A DNA stretch of 64,000 nucleotides, from the NCBI GenBank assembly GCA_003650925.1, contig QMSP01000004.1, forward strand, positions 1 to 64,000. Reading direction: 5' to 3'. Positions within the stretch are counted from its first letter, which is position 1; every line of letters begins with the position of its first letter. The stretch is from Thermoprotei archaeon (GTDB lineage Archaea > Thermoproteota > Thermoprotei > QMSL01). Under the pieces are notes generated by a model that was not told the DNA's origin, made no database searches, and saw nothing but the letters and a program-made list of their open reading frames with translations. The translations under genes and the position numbers were made by a program. Positions 43,209 to 51,843 of the stretch are shown one piece after another.

Positions 43209-43655
43209 TCACCTCTGTTCTAGTTCTCCGAGAATTCGCCTTATTTGAGACTCTATGTGAGTCATCCTACTACTGACTTCACTCATCTGCTGCTGAGTTC
43301 TCCTTAAAGCATCATCTACCTCCCCTATACGCTCGTCTATGTACTTTATGGCATCATCCACTTTCTTCTCTATAGCATATCTTGCTCCAAGCTGTACTAA
43401 CACATAGTCAACCTTTCTTACACTAGCCAGGACATATACTCCTCCTCCTATTGGTACAAGTATTTCATCGCCCTCTGACCTCCTCTTGAGCTCCTCAAGA
43501 ACTTCCTTGGCAGAGTTCAAGCTCTCCCTGAGTGTTGCTAATGCAGTAGCTCTGCTTTGTAAAGCTTCAAGCGCCTGCCTTAGATAAGTCAGCTCCTGGG
43601 CAAGTCTTTGGGCCTCAAGTTCTCTATCTCTAGCCTCCCTACTCATGGCCTCCAC
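43209..43655 (-). CDS. pfdA: Prefoldin alpha subunit
   Basis: A chaperone that holds unfolded proteins for the thermosome. 148 residues: an N-terminal coiled coil (about 5-55), a beta hairpin core containing EILVPIGGGVYVLASV near residue 75, and a C-terminal coiled coil (about 100-145). Standard archaeal neighbour of L18Ae and FtsY. Confidence 0.92.
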   Translation of the reverse strand: MEAMSREARDRELEAQRLAQELTYLRQALEALQSRATALATLRESLNSAKEVLEELKRRSEGDEILVPIGGGVYVLASVRKVDYVLVQLGARYAIEKKVDDAIKYIDERIGEVDDALRRTQQQMSEVSSRMTHIESQIRRILGELEQR

Positions 43656-43891
43656 TCCGCAAAGGCTTTAATATAGGGATTTCTCAACTCCTCAGGACTA
43701 ACTTCTACTACACGCTCTATCTTTATATGATGCCTCTTGAGCTTATGCCTACTACCTAGCTCTGAGTAGACCTTCTCTATGGCGTGCTCAGGTTTAATGG
43801 CTCTGATCTCAATGGCAAACTTCTGCCATGAATCACCGATTCTCATTCTGCCTTCTACTCTAAAGTTCCTGACCTCACTCACGTCTACCAC
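43643..43891 (-). CDS. rpl18a: Ribosomal protein L18Ae (LX)
   Basis: An 82-residue large-subunit protein with RNFRVEGRMRIGDSWQKFAIEIRA and YSELGSRHKLKRHHIKIERV. It overlaps aIF6 by 17 bases upstream and prefoldin alpha by 13 bases downstream, showing tight coupling in this operon. Confidence 0.92.
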   Translation of the reverse strand: MVDVSEVRNFRVEGRMRIGDSWQKFAIEIRAIKPEHAIEKVYSELGSRHKLKRHHIKIERVVEVSPEELRNPYIKAFAEWRP

Positions 43892-44567
43892 CTGCTAGAC
43901 CAAAGATGGTTTCTATGTGCATCAGCTCTGGACCTGTAGTATCATCACCTACAAGTGCACCTTTGCTATTGACAATTAGACCGGCTCGTATATATGGCTT
44001 GCCTCTATTCACAGTTCCTACATCAGCGTTCTCAACTTTGAAGAGCTCGCTTAGCCAGTTTAGCTCCTCTTGTTCAGTTTGAGGATGAACAAGAAGTCCC
44101 TTATTGGTTACCACGGCTACGGAGCCCACTACTGTGAAGCCAGCGATCCTGCCTTTGAACACTTCAACGTCAAGGACATCCTCGATCATCTTAATGACCC
44201 CTTTTTCAAACCCTTCATACACTAATGCAGCATGGTCATTGGCTAAAATTAGATTACCTATTGCGGTATTTCTGCTGGGAAGAATTTCCACTACTAGGTC
44301 TCTCTTGAGGAGGCTCTTGATGAGCTCGTATTCTTCGTCCCTTATGTTTCTGGGGAGTAGGAGTCCTTTTGAATTACCAGCAACGAAGACGCCTATTATG
44401 ACTGAATCACACACCTTACAGCGTAGAACATTGACTTCAAGCACCTCGGACATTAGGCGTTCAAACTTTGAAGGAGCATTCTCAGGGATAAGAGCAAAGA
44501 AGTCGTTAGCATAGCAGAAAACTCCTATGCTGGATGTTCCATAAATGGAAGTCCTCTCAATAGGCAA
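43875..44567 (-). CDS. eif6: Translation initiation factor aIF6
   Basis: Keeps ribosomal subunits apart and assists 50S assembly. The fivefold pseudo-symmetric pentein repeats are visible: GTSSIGVFCYAND, VFVAGNSKGLLLP, NDHAALVYEG, VAVVTNKGLLVHP and IVNSKGALVGDDTTGPE. I chose the TTG at 44567 (LPIERTSIYG) because GGGGGT lies 5 bases upstream and the L31e stop is just before it; the longer open frame would overlap L31e by 32 bases. This gives 230 residues, near the family norm. Confidence 0.92.
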   Translation of the reverse strand: MPIERTSIYGTSSIGVFCYANDFFALIPENAPSKFERLMSEVLEVNVLRCKVCDSVIIGVFVAGNSKGLLLPRNIRDEEYELIKSLLKRDLVVEILPSRNTAIGNLILANDHAALVYEGFEKGVIKMIEDVLDVEVFKGRIAGFTVVGSVAVVTNKGLLVHPQTEQEELNWLSELFKVENADVGTVNRGKPYIRAGLIVNSKGALVGDDTTGPELMHIETIFGLAGGRRE

Positions 44568-44577
44568 AGAGTACCCC

Positions 44578-44844
44578 CTACTCAGCGAGGCTAACTTTGA
44601 CTGTACCATCTCTGTACTTCACAACACGCACTCTTATTCTTCGAGGAGGCTTTTCTCTTCCCCTCTCCCATATCTTCTCATTGACTTCAGGATCTACTAT
44701 GACATCCTCCGCCTTCATATGTCTCTTGATGAACTCCTTGACGAACCTTATAGCTCTAGGAGCTCTTTTGGTTCTAGGAGCCTCATAGACCCTTCTAAGA
44801 GGTATTGTATATACTCTTTCCATCTCCACTTCTTCCTCACTCAT
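44578..44844 (-). CDS. rpl31e: Ribosomal protein L31e
   Basis: An 88-residue large-subunit protein. [23 protein letters not shown] near residue 9 and [25 protein letters not shown] near residue 45 are the family signature. Confidence 0.95.
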   Translation of the reverse strand: MSEEEVEMERVYTIPLRRVYEAPRTKRAPRAIRFVKEFIKRHMKAEDVIVDPEVNEKIWERGREKPPRRIRVRVVKYRDGTVKVSLAE

Positions 44845-44855
44845 GACTAATCACC

Positions 44856-45011
44856 CTATAGCTGCAGTCTTGATCGACGCCAATGCCTCAGCTTTGGATG
44901 AACTCTGAACTCACCTTTAGTCCTTGCTACAACCCAGAGTGGGGGTCTTCTGTTCTGCTTAAGTGCATGAGCTAGTCTAAGCTTCTTAGCTAACGGCTTG
45001 TTTCTAGCCAT
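44856..45011 (-). CDS. rpl39e: Ribosomal protein L39e
   Basis: A 51-residue basic protein read directly from the minus strand. It starts [20 protein letters not shown] and contains [13 protein letters not shown] and the C-terminal LRHWRRSRL, the complete L39e sequence pattern lining the peptide exit tunnel. It lies between PDCD5 and L31e, the usual archaeal neighbour. Confidence 0.95.
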   Translation of the reverse strand: MARNKPLAKKLRLAHALKQNRRPPLWVVARTKGEFRVHPKLRHWRRSRLQL

Positions 45012-45015
45012 GGCT

Positions 45016-45348
45016 TTACATCCTCCTTATCCTAATCTCTCTCCGACGCCTGCTTATCTGTTCGAGTATGTTCCTAAGCATGGAATCAGTTATAGGAGTG
45101 GGGAGTTTTCCAGCTTGAGCTAATCTTATCAACTCCAGTTCTAATCTTTCAGCTAACTCTGGATATACCATCTTTAAGTTGGTTAATCTGCTTCTGGCCT
45201 CTGGAGTTAATATAACCCTTAGCATAGCCTCCTTTCTTGCCTCTGCTTCAGCCTTAGCTCTTTCCTCAAGTAGTCTACGCTGATATTCGAGGAGCTTCTT
45301 TCTTCTTAACATCTCCAGCTCCTCATCATATCCATATCCTTCTCCCAA
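45016..45348 (-). CDS. PDCD5-family DNA-binding protein
   Basis: A small helical protein of unknown precise role, conserved next to S19e in archaea. The N-terminal charged helix ([18 protein letters not shown]) is followed by a compact three-helix core ([25 protein letters not shown] and [19 protein letters not shown]) and a basic tail. I prefer the TTG at 45348 because GGGGTGAGG lies upstream; the open frame extends 10 codons further into S19e. Confidence 0.9.
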   Translation of the reverse strand: MGEGYGYDEELEMLRRKKLLEYQRRLLEERAKAEAEARKEAMLRVILTPEARSRLTNLKMVYPELAERLELELIRLAQAGKLPTPITDSMLRNILEQISRRRREIRIRRM

Positions 45349-45364
45349 GGTTAGCACCTCACCC

Positions 45365-45832
45365 CTATGGAACTGCATATTTCCTGAGTTCAGGCATCTC
45401 TTTTGCTAACTCCTTGAATACTCTATAGGCAATCCTATCCAAAAGGCTTCTGCCTTCGGGAGTAAGTACTCTGCCCTTATTTCCTACTTTGGCTACTAAG
45501 CCAGCTGCTTCAAGCTGTTGAAGAGCTTTTCTTATGACAGAGCCCCCTCCTCTTTTAAAGTGCTCTAATACCACTCTGCTCTTTGTTCTTCCTCCGTATG
45601 CCGTCCTAAGCCTCTCAATGCCCACGGGACCATGTATGTATAGCTTTCTAAGCAGTGATGCACACCTGTAGTACCACCAGTCTGGATCTTGAGGAGGTCT
45701 CTCCCTGCAGGGCCCTCCTGTCTTCACGAATAGAGCCCATGGTGGTGGCTTTACCTCTGGTACATTCTTCTTAAGGTACTCTGCCACAGCCTTTATCAGC
45801 CTATCAGGAGGCACGTCGTATACCGTTACCAT
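45365..45832 (-). CDS. rps19e: Ribosomal protein S19e
   Basis: A 155-residue small-subunit protein. [11 protein letters not shown] at the N-terminus, [36 protein letters not shown] near residue 48 and [13 protein letters not shown] near residue 121 are family hallmarks. Confidence 0.95.
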   Translation of the reverse strand: MVTVYDVPPDRLIKAVAEYLKKNVPEVKPPPWALFVKTGGPCRERPPQDPDWWYYRCASLLRKLYIHGPVGIERLRTAYGGRTKSRVVLEHFKRGGGSVIRKALQQLEAAGLVAKVGNKGRVLTPEGRSLLDRIAYRVFKELAKEMPELRKYAVP

Positions 45833-45894
45833 AACGTCACCTTTCAGCCGTGATTAGATTACATCTGAGGAATTAAACTTTACCTCACATGCAT

Positions 45895-46182
45895 CTATTG
45901 CCTAGACCTACGAGCCTTATACAGTACAAACACGTGACCTCTTATGCCTGCTAGCTTGGCTCCTGTCAGTTCAGCTATGCGACGAGCTATCTCCCTTCTA
46001 TCTCTATTCTCTACTTCTAAGCAGCTTCTGAGTATTCTTACTTTGACTACCTTCCTCTCTTCGAGTTGCCTCTTTATCTCCTCTATGACCTCTTCAGTAA
46101 TTCCCTTTTTCCCTATATGTACTACTGCGCGTCCGTGCCAGGCCTCCTTCACCATTTCGAACATGGGCTTCCTTCTCTTCAA
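45895..46182 (-). CDS. YhbY/CRM-domain RNA-binding protein
   Basis: A 95-residue protein with the CRM fold: VVHIGKKGITEEVIEEIKRQLEERKVVKVRI matches the GxxG-like RNA-binding loop (GKKG). Bacterial YhbY associates with pre-50S particles; the same role here is inference. It is the promoter-proximal gene of the minus-strand translation run, divergent from TFS. Confidence 0.87.
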   Translation of the reverse strand: MKRRKPMFEMVKEAWHGRAVVHIGKKGITEEVIEEIKRQLEERKVVKVRILRSCLEVENRDRREIARRIAELTGAKLAGIRGHVFVLYKARRSRQ

Positions 46183-46254
46183 ACTGATTACACCAAAAGC
46201 CTATATAGAGGAAGCCTATACTTAAACCAACTCAGAACATAGGGGGATGTAATC

Positions 46255-46590
46255 TTGAGCTTTTGCCCTAAGTGTGGAGGACTGATGTTGCCTAGCAAGA
46301 GAGAGGAAGGTGTGATACTTAGGTGTACTAAATGTGGATATGAGATGAAACCGCAGGAAGGCGCTACTGTATTGAGAAGGAACATATCACATAGTCCACG
46401 TGAGAGGGAGATAGTCGTGATAGAGAAGAAGGAGAGCAGGCTACCTCTTCCAACGATTAGAGCATTCTGTCCCAAATGTGGTAATAACACGGCTTATTGG
46501 TGGATGATTCAGACTAGAGCAGGCGATGAGCCGCCTACTCGATTCTTCAGATGTACTAAATGTGGATATACTTGGAGAGAGTACGATTAG
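46255..46590 (+). CDS. tfs: Transcription factor S (TFIIS/RPB9-like cleavage factor)
   Basis: Stimulates RNA cleavage by stalled RNA polymerase. 111 residues with two zinc ribbons: N-terminal CPKC...CTKC (residues 3-25) and C-terminal [22 protein letters not shown]...CTKC, with the catalytic acidic pair in RAGDEP (Asp-Glu). Starts with TTG. First gene of the plus-strand replication run. Confidence 0.94.
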   Translation: MSFCPKCGGLMLPSKREEGVILRCTKCGYEMKPQEGATVLRRNISHSPREREIVVIEKKESRLPLPTIRAFCPKCGNNTAYWWMIQTRAGDEPPTRFFRCTKCGYTWREYD

Positions 46591-46678
46591 CTATCAGAAT
46601 GTGCTTTGAGAATGATAGACGTGAAGTCGTGATTGAGATCACATACTGAGGAGATATCATCTTCGTATTAGCACGATA

Positions 46679-46690
46679 CATTTTTAACCT
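46679..46690 (+). promoter_or_regulatory. TATA box of the PCNA gene
   Basis: CATTTTTAACCT lies about 36 bases before the PCNA ATG, leaving a leader of about 10 bases that contains GAGTGAG. Confidence 0.4.
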
Positions 46691-46720
46691 TAGTCTTCAT
46701 AAGCTTACTGGAGTGAGACG

Positions 46721-47470
46721 ATGACTCTCAAGCTTATATTCAGTGAGGCTAAACAGTGGAAATATCTTGTAGATACTCTGTCAAGGCTTATAGATGAGGC
46801 GAGCTTTATAGCAACTCCAGAGGGCTTAAGATTAAGAGCACTAGACCCCTCCAGGATAGCTATGGTTGACTTCGTAATGCCCTCAGAAGCATTTGAAGAA
46901 TATTTATGTGATGGTGAGGTCAGGATAGGTGTCAACTTCGATGAGTTCAAGAAGATCATGAAGAGAGGAAGCGCCAAGGACAAGCTTGAGCTTGAGGTAA
47001 GCGAGGAGAGGAGGCTCAAAGTTAGGTTTAGAGGAAGAGCTGTAAGAACGTTCAGTTTACCCATATTAGAGTTAGGTGCTGAAGAACTTCCAACTCCTAG
47101 AATATCCTTTACTGTGGAGGCTAAGCTGCTCAGTGATGCTGTTAAGGATGCTATTAAGGATGCTGAGATAGTAAGTGATTATGTGAAATTTGAGACAGGA
47201 GAGGAGTGTTTACTCATGAAGGCTTCAAGCGATAGAGGCTCAGTGGAAGTCGAGTTTACGAGGGACTCAGGAAGCTTGATAGAGATAGACATAAAAGAGC
47301 CATCTTATGCAGCCTATAGCCTTGACTATCTATCGGACATGATGAAGGCTTATCAGCTATCAGACATTCTCACGATAGAGTACGCTACTAATAAACCGCT
47401 AGCTTTAACCTTTGACCTGCCCGGAGGAGGAAGGCTCACGTTCTACCTAGCGCCTCGGATGGAAGCTTAG
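46721..47470 (+). CDS. pcn: DNA sliding clamp PCNA
   Basis: The processivity clamp for DNA polymerases. 249 residues with the two-domain clamp fold: LRLRALDPSRIAMVDFVMP near residue 35, the interdomain connector around residues 117-130, EVEFTRDSG, and the C-terminal LPGGGRLTFYLAPRME. Only one PCNA gene is in the window, and the neighbouring PolB carries a matching PIP motif. Confidence 0.95.
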   Translation: MTLKLIFSEAKQWKYLVDTLSRLIDEASFIATPEGLRLRALDPSRIAMVDFVMPSEAFEEYLCDGEVRIGVNFDEFKKIMKRGSAKDKLELEVSEERRLKVRFRGRAVRTFSLPILELGAEELPTPRISFTVEAKLLSDAVKDAIKDAEIVSDYVKFETGEECLLMKASSDRGSVEVEFTRDSGSLIEIDIKEPSYAAYSLDYLSDMMKAYQLSDILTIEYATNKPLALTFDLPGGGRLTFYLAPRMEA

Positions 47471-47551
47471 AATTACATGATAGGATAGGTAGAGCAAACG
47501 ATAGGATAAAATCTCCTTGGTTTTTCAAGTCTCAAGGGAGTATGCTTACGC

Positions 47552-48586
47552 TTGAAGACCTTGCCAAATACCCCTTTCGTTAAAGAGGCCCAGGAGTATG
47601 TTAGAAGAAGAGGTATCTCATTAGAGGATCTAGGTAGTGATTATTTTAGGCCCATGATTCAAAGGGCAAAGGAGAGAATTAGGGAAGCCATTAAGTATGG
47701 CATAGTCAGGACAGTCCTTGAGGATCCTGATGTTGAAATTATATCATATCCTATAGCAATTTTAATTCTTTCTCAAATAGGCGATCCCTTCCTATCGGCT
47801 AGATATGCTGTGGCAGAGGCAAAGAGGGTTAATAGTCTTCTCAGAGAGGAAGAGGACAGTGTACTTCTGTATATAACACAGCATACTTTTCAGTGGAAAG
47901 TGTTCAAAGTTAGCACTAAAGTGATGGGAAGGACCTACGCCTTCGCCATATATTTCAGGGACTATCTGAGAGGAGTACCAAGAGGGGAAATTGCGTGGAA
48001 GCTAATAAACAGGCCACTTATTGACGGTTATGTTTTGTTGCAAAAATATGAATTGGCTAGGCTTATTGAGGAGGCTTTGAGAAAGAGGATTGAAAGTTTA
48101 TGTTCTGAAAGACCTTCCAGCGAGATGAGGCTTCCCACAGCTTTGGAGAAGGCCATAGAGGAAGTAATCGAGCTCTACAGACCCTATAGGGAGAGGATAG
48201 GCAGTCTTAGTGAGCTGAGAGCTGGGGGGAGCATAAGTAGAGAGGCATTTCCTCCTTGCATTAAAGCCCTTCTTGACGACTTGGAAAGAGGTAAAAATCT
48301 CCCTCACATGGCTCGTTTCACCTTAGCTACTTTCCTTCTGAACATAGGTATGAGTATCGACGAAGTATTAGACCTCTTTAGAAGAACTCCTGACTTTAAT
48401 GAGAGTAAGGCCAGATATCAGATTGAACATGTAGCAGGGCTGAGAGGCTCCAAGATAAAATATCTGCCTCCCTCATGTAGCACTTTAAAGACCTTTGGCC
48501 TATGCACTTCTCCTGATGAATTCTGCTCTCGAGTAAGACATCCACTTGCCTACTACGCAAAAAAGATGAGGAGGGGTAGAAAGTGA
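47552..48586 (+). CDS. priL: DNA primase large subunit
   Basis: Regulates primer synthesis by PriS. 344 residues; the N-terminal helical domain is followed by a C-terminal iron-sulfur domain with cysteines in FPPCIK, PPSCSTLKTFGLC and EFCSRVRHPLAYY, the four-cysteine pattern expected for a [4Fe-4S] cluster. Starts with TTG. Overlaps priS by 4 bases. Confidence 0.93.
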   Translation: MKTLPNTPFVKEAQEYVRRRGISLEDLGSDYFRPMIQRAKERIREAIKYGIVRTVLEDPDVEIISYPIAILILSQIGDPFLSARYAVAEAKRVNSLLREEEDSVLLYITQHTFQWKVFKVSTKVMGRTYAFAIYFRDYLRGVPRGEIAWKLINRPLIDGYVLLQKYELARLIEEALRKRIESLCSERPSSEMRLPTALEKAIEEVIELYRPYRERIGSLSELRAGGSISREAFPPCIKALLDDLERGKNLPHMARFTLATFLLNIGMSIDEVLDLFRRTPDFNESKARYQIEHVAGLRGSKIKYLPPSCSTLKTFGLCTSPDEFCSRVRHPLAYYAKKMRRGRK

Positions 48587-49785
48587 ATAGGATAGTATAT
48601 CGTGTGTTCAAAAACTACTATAGAAGGGTAGCTATTGATGATATTCCATGCATAGAAAAGAGAGAGTTTGCCTTCGTTCTCTTTGATAGGCCAGACGTCA
48701 TGATTAGGCATAAAGCCTTCAATAGCATTAACGAGTTGAAAAGGTTCCTGGCAAATGCAACTCCTCTTCATGCTTATTACTCTACCGCATATTACGACCA
48801 TCCAGAAGCAAGAGACATGGATGAGAAGGTATGGCAAGGAGCTGACATAGTATTCGACATAGATGTTGACCACATACCTACTCCATGTAAGAAGATACAT
48901 GATAGATGGAAATGTCTTGACTGTGGAGCCCATGGAAGAGGAATGGCTCCTGAGAAGTGTCCAAGCTGTAGTAGTAAAAGGATAGATAGAGTCTCATGGA
49001 TATGTGATGAGTGCATAAAAAGAGCCACTGATGAAGTTATCAAGCTCATTGAGGAATATCTTATCAAAGACTTTGGCCTCCACGAGAAGGAGCTGAAGAT
49101 ATACTTCTCTGGTCATAGAGGTTTTCATGTGCATGTTGAGAGGAAAGACTTGATTGAGCTAGATCAAGAAGCTAGGAGGGAGATCGTAGATTATATTAAA
49201 GGTGAGGGACTAATACTGAGTGTAGACGTTCTAAGGAGGGGGCTACCAGGGCCTTCACTAGGGGATCCTGGCTGGTTGGGAAGACTCACTAGAGGAGTGT
49301 ATCAACTCATAAGTTGTTCTGATGAGGAAAGCTTACTTAGCATGGGCTTCCCCAGAAGGGATATCGACTACATACTGACATATAGAGAGAAAATACTCCA
49401 AGCTTTAGGTGGTGACCATCCATATTGGGGATACGTGGCTAAATTGTCTAAAAAAGCCTGGAAACTTATTATGGGCTACGTGAAGCAGAACTATGCTTGT
49501 ATGATAGATGAGAGAGTTACTACTGACATCAAGAGGCTCATAAGACTGCCTGGCTCTATACATGGAAAAACGGGAATGAGAGTTGTTAAAGTGGAGCTTG
49601 ATGAGCTAGAGGGATTCAATCCCTTTGAAAGAGCTCGCATCATAAAGGGAGAATTAAAAGTCTACGTCAGGGAGAAGCTTAGTATTAAGCTTGGAGGATA
49701 TACTATAACAGAAGGAGCACAAACCCTTCCCTTCCAAATAGCCCTTTACCTAATATGTAGAGGTAGAGCAGAGCCTCTGGAGTGA
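48583..49785 (+). CDS. priS: DNA primase catalytic small subunit
   Basis: Synthesises RNA or DNA primers. 400 residues with catalytic DIDVD near residue 91, the zinc-binding set CLDCGAHGRGMAPEKCPSC, SGHRGFHVHV near residue 177 and RLPGSIHGKTGM near residue 318. Overlaps priL and GINS51 by 4 bases each, so the three are translationally coupled. Confidence 0.95.
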   Translation: MNRIVYRVFKNYYRRVAIDDIPCIEKREFAFVLFDRPDVMIRHKAFNSINELKRFLANATPLHAYYSTAYYDHPEARDMDEKVWQGADIVFDIDVDHIPTPCKKIHDRWKCLDCGAHGRGMAPEKCPSCSSKRIDRVSWICDECIKRATDEVIKLIEEYLIKDFGLHEKELKIYFSGHRGFHVHVERKDLIELDQEARREIVDYIKGEGLILSVDVLRRGLPGPSLGDPGWLGRLTRGVYQLISCSDEESLLSMGFPRRDIDYILTYREKILQALGGDHPYWGYVAKLSKKAWKLIMGYVKQNYACMIDERVTTDIKRLIRLPGSIHGKTGMRVVKVELDELEGFNPFERARIIKGELKVYVREKLSIKLGGYTITEGAQTLPFQIALYLICRGRAEPLE

Positions 49786-50348
49786 GACGCATGGACGAAG
49801 TCTACATGAAACTCTATTCCATATGGAGGAAAGAGGTGGAGACTGCCGAGCTGCAATCAGTTCCGGAGAATCTTTACGAAGTAGTTAGGAAGAAGCTAAA
49901 GGAGCTAAAGGAAGTCATGAACAAAGAAGAGGTTAGCACGATCGAGAGGGAGATAGCCAGAAGGGAATATGAAGTCCTTAGAGAGCTTGCCGAAAGCCTA
50001 TTTAGATTGAGAATGGAAAAAGCTCTTGTAAGGCTCATAAGAGGGGAAGTAGTGAATGCAAGGCTATTGTGTGTTGAGGAGAGAGAGCTTTACAACTTAG
50101 TTAAAAATACCTTTGAGGAGTTTCTCTCAAGTCTTGTGAGTGAAACTGCGCTCAGGAAAGCTAAGGAAAAGGAGGAGGAGAGCAAGTATGTCATCGTGAG
50201 ATTCATAATGAATTGTGGGTCTTTCATAGGTGTTGATGAAAATGTTTATGGACCTTTTGATGAGGAGGATGTTGCCTTAATACCTAGGGAGAATGCAGAA
50301 GCTCTTATAAGTAAGGGAGTAGCAGTTAAAATCCACGGAGAGGGTTGA
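49782..50348 (+). CDS. gins51: GINS complex subunit GINS51
   Basis: Part of the replicative CMG helicase with MCM and the RecJ-like/Cdc45 protein. 188 residues: helical A domain (about 1-125) followed by a short beta-rich B domain at the C-terminus ([33 protein letters not shown]). A C-terminal B domain identifies the GINS51 (Sld5/Psf1) type rather than GINS23. A separate GINS23 gene is not in the window. Confidence 0.88.
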   Translation: MRRMDEVYMKLYSIWRKEVETAELQSVPENLYEVVRKKLKELKEVMNKEEVSTIEREIARREYEVLRELAESLFRLRMEKALVRLIRGEVVNARLLCVEERELYNLVKNTFEEFLSSLVSETALRKAKEKEEESKYVIVRFIMNCGSFIGVDENVYGPFDEEDVALIPRENAEALISKGVAVKIHGEG

Positions 50349-50349
50349 C

Positions 50350-50634
50350 ATGAAGGTTCCGAGAGAAATAAGAACCTATTGCCCTAAGTGCAGAAGGTAT
50401 ACGGTTCATACTGTAACCCTATACAAACATGGAAAGAGAAGAAGCCTAGCCGCTGGGCAGAGAAGATATGAGGCCAAGTGCAAGGGCTATGGCTCTAAGA
50501 GAAAGCCTGAACAGAAGAGATTTGCTAAGACCACCAAGAAGCAAGTCCTCAAGCTAACATGTAAGGAGTGTGGATATACACTTCATAGAAAGGGCATAAG
50601 GCTAAAGAAGATAGAGCTTGTTGAGGTGAGGTAG
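50350..50634 (+). CDS. rpl44e: Ribosomal protein L44e
   Basis: A 94-residue zinc-binding protein: CPKC (residues 11-14) and CKEC (near residue 75) hold the ion. [29 protein letters not shown] is the family signature. Coupled to S27e, 2 bases apart. Confidence 0.95.
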   Translation: MKVPREIRTYCPKCRRYTVHTVTLYKHGKRRSLAAGQRRYEAKCKGYGSKRKPEQKRFAKTTKKQVLKLTCKECGYTLHRKGIRLKKIELVEVR

Positions 50635-50636
50635 GT

Positions 50637-50837
50637 ATGGTGAAGAAGAGGAAGATACTCGTTCCACAGCCCAAGAGTAAATTTGTAAGAGTGCAGTGTC
50701 CGGATTGTAATAATGAACAAGTGATATTTGATCATGCCTCAACAGTTGTTAGATGTATTGTCTGCGGAAGAGTCCTAGCAAGGCCCACAGGAGGTAAAGC
50801 CAAGATAGAGGCTAAGATAATAAAGATCCTGGAGTAG
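50637..50837 (+). CDS. rps27e: Ribosomal protein S27e
   Basis: A 66-residue zinc-ribbon protein with [22 protein letters not shown] and [15 protein letters not shown]. All four cysteines are present. Confidence 0.95.
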   Translation: MVKKRKILVPQPKSKFVRVQCPDCNNEQVIFDHASTVVRCIVCGRVLARPTGGKAKIEAKIIKILE

Positions 50838-50851
50838 AGAGGTGAACTATC

Positions 50852-51652
50852 TTGGTGAGGAAGAGACGGAGATTACCTTCAGTAGGAGAACTCGTAATAG
50901 GGACTGTTGAGAAGATTTTCGATCAAGGAGCTTATGTAAGTCTTGACGAGTATGGTGGGCTAACAGCTTATGTACCCGCTGGTGAGATAACTAGGACATG
51001 GTTTAGAAGCATTAGAGAGGTTCTAAGAGAAGGGCAGAAACAAGTTTTTAAAGTAATAAGAGTTGATCCACGAAAGGGACATGTAGATCTCTCTCTGAGA
51101 AGAGTCTCAGAAGGTGAGAGGAAAGATAAGTTGTTTGAGTGGAAAAGAGCACAGAAGGCTGAAAAATTCTTAGAGCTAGCTGCTAACAAGCTTGGAAAGA
51201 CCCTTGATGATGCATATAGAGAGGCTGGATGGAAGATGGAGGACTACTTTGGAGAGATCTTCGCTGGCTTTGAAGCAGCTGCTGAGAGAGGAGAGAAAGT
51301 ACTGCTTGAAGCTGGCCTGAGGCCTGAATGGGCTAGGGTGGTATATGAAGTAGCAAAGGACCACATAGAGGTGCCAAAGGTTAAGCTCATTGGTATATTG
51401 AAGCTAACCTGTCTCAAGCCTAAGGGTGTTGAAGTGATCAGAAACTCCTTGCTCAAGGCGAAGGAATATCTTAGCAGAGAGAAGGAGATAGAGTTCAGGA
51501 TATACACTATAGGTGCTCCAAGGTATAGAATCGAGGTGATAACTAGAGACCCTAAGCGTGGAGAGGAGCTGTTGAAGAGAGCAGCCTATGTAGCAATAGA
51601 GGAAGTCAGAAGACAAGGTGGAGAGGGAAGCTTCGAGAGGGAGAAACATTGA
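50852..51652 (+). CDS. eif2a: Translation initiation factor aIF2 alpha subunit
   Basis: Delivers initiator tRNA as part of aIF2. 266 residues: S1 domain (about 11-85, VGTVEKIFDQGAYVSLDEYGG), helical domain and C-terminal alpha-beta domain (IEFRIYTIGAPRYRIEVITRD). The phosphorylatable serine region of eukaryotes (here near PAGEITRTWFRSI) lacks the eukaryotic SELS form. In the conserved S27e-aIF2a-Nop10 order. Confidence 0.95.
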   Translation: MVRKRRRLPSVGELVIGTVEKIFDQGAYVSLDEYGGLTAYVPAGEITRTWFRSIREVLREGQKQVFKVIRVDPRKGHVDLSLRRVSEGERKDKLFEWKRAQKAEKFLELAANKLGKTLDDAYREAGWKMEDYFGEIFAGFEAAAERGEKVLLEAGLRPEWARVVYEVAKDHIEVPKVKLIGILKLTCLKPKGVEVIRNSLLKAKEYLSREKEIEFRIYTIGAPRYRIEVITRDPKRGEELLKRAAYVAIEEVRRQGGEGSFEREKH

Positions 51653-51843
51653 GGTGGATGTTGAGAAAATGTGTCAAGTGTGGATCATATACACTAAAGG
51701 ATAGATGCCCTTATTGTGGAGGAGAGGTGAGGTGTCCTCATCCAGCTAAGTTCTCACCTGAGGATAAGTATGGAAAATATAGACGTATGCTGAAGAGGCT
51801 TGTTATGAGGGAGTTCTCTCAAGCTTCTTCTGCTTCCTCGTAG
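51649..51843 (+). CDS. nop10: H/ACA RNP protein Nop10
   Basis: A 64-residue component of the H/ACA pseudouridylation complex, with the zinc ribbon CVKC and CPYC, then HPAKFSPEDKYGKYRR, the signature segment. Overlaps aIF2-alpha by 4 bases. The last 25 bases overlap the convergent aglB end; the tail FSQASSASS is not conserved-looking and may be shaped by that overlap. Confidence 0.93.
   Translation: MRWMLRKCVKCGSYTLKDRCPYCGGEVRCPHPAKFSPEDKYGKYRRMLKRLVMREFSQASSASS

Noticed and set aside
46591-46680. Possible box C/D sRNA (ATGATAG, TGATTGA, CTGA) between TFS and PCNA
   Set aside because: There is no D' box between the C-like elements and no terminal stem; box C deviates strongly.
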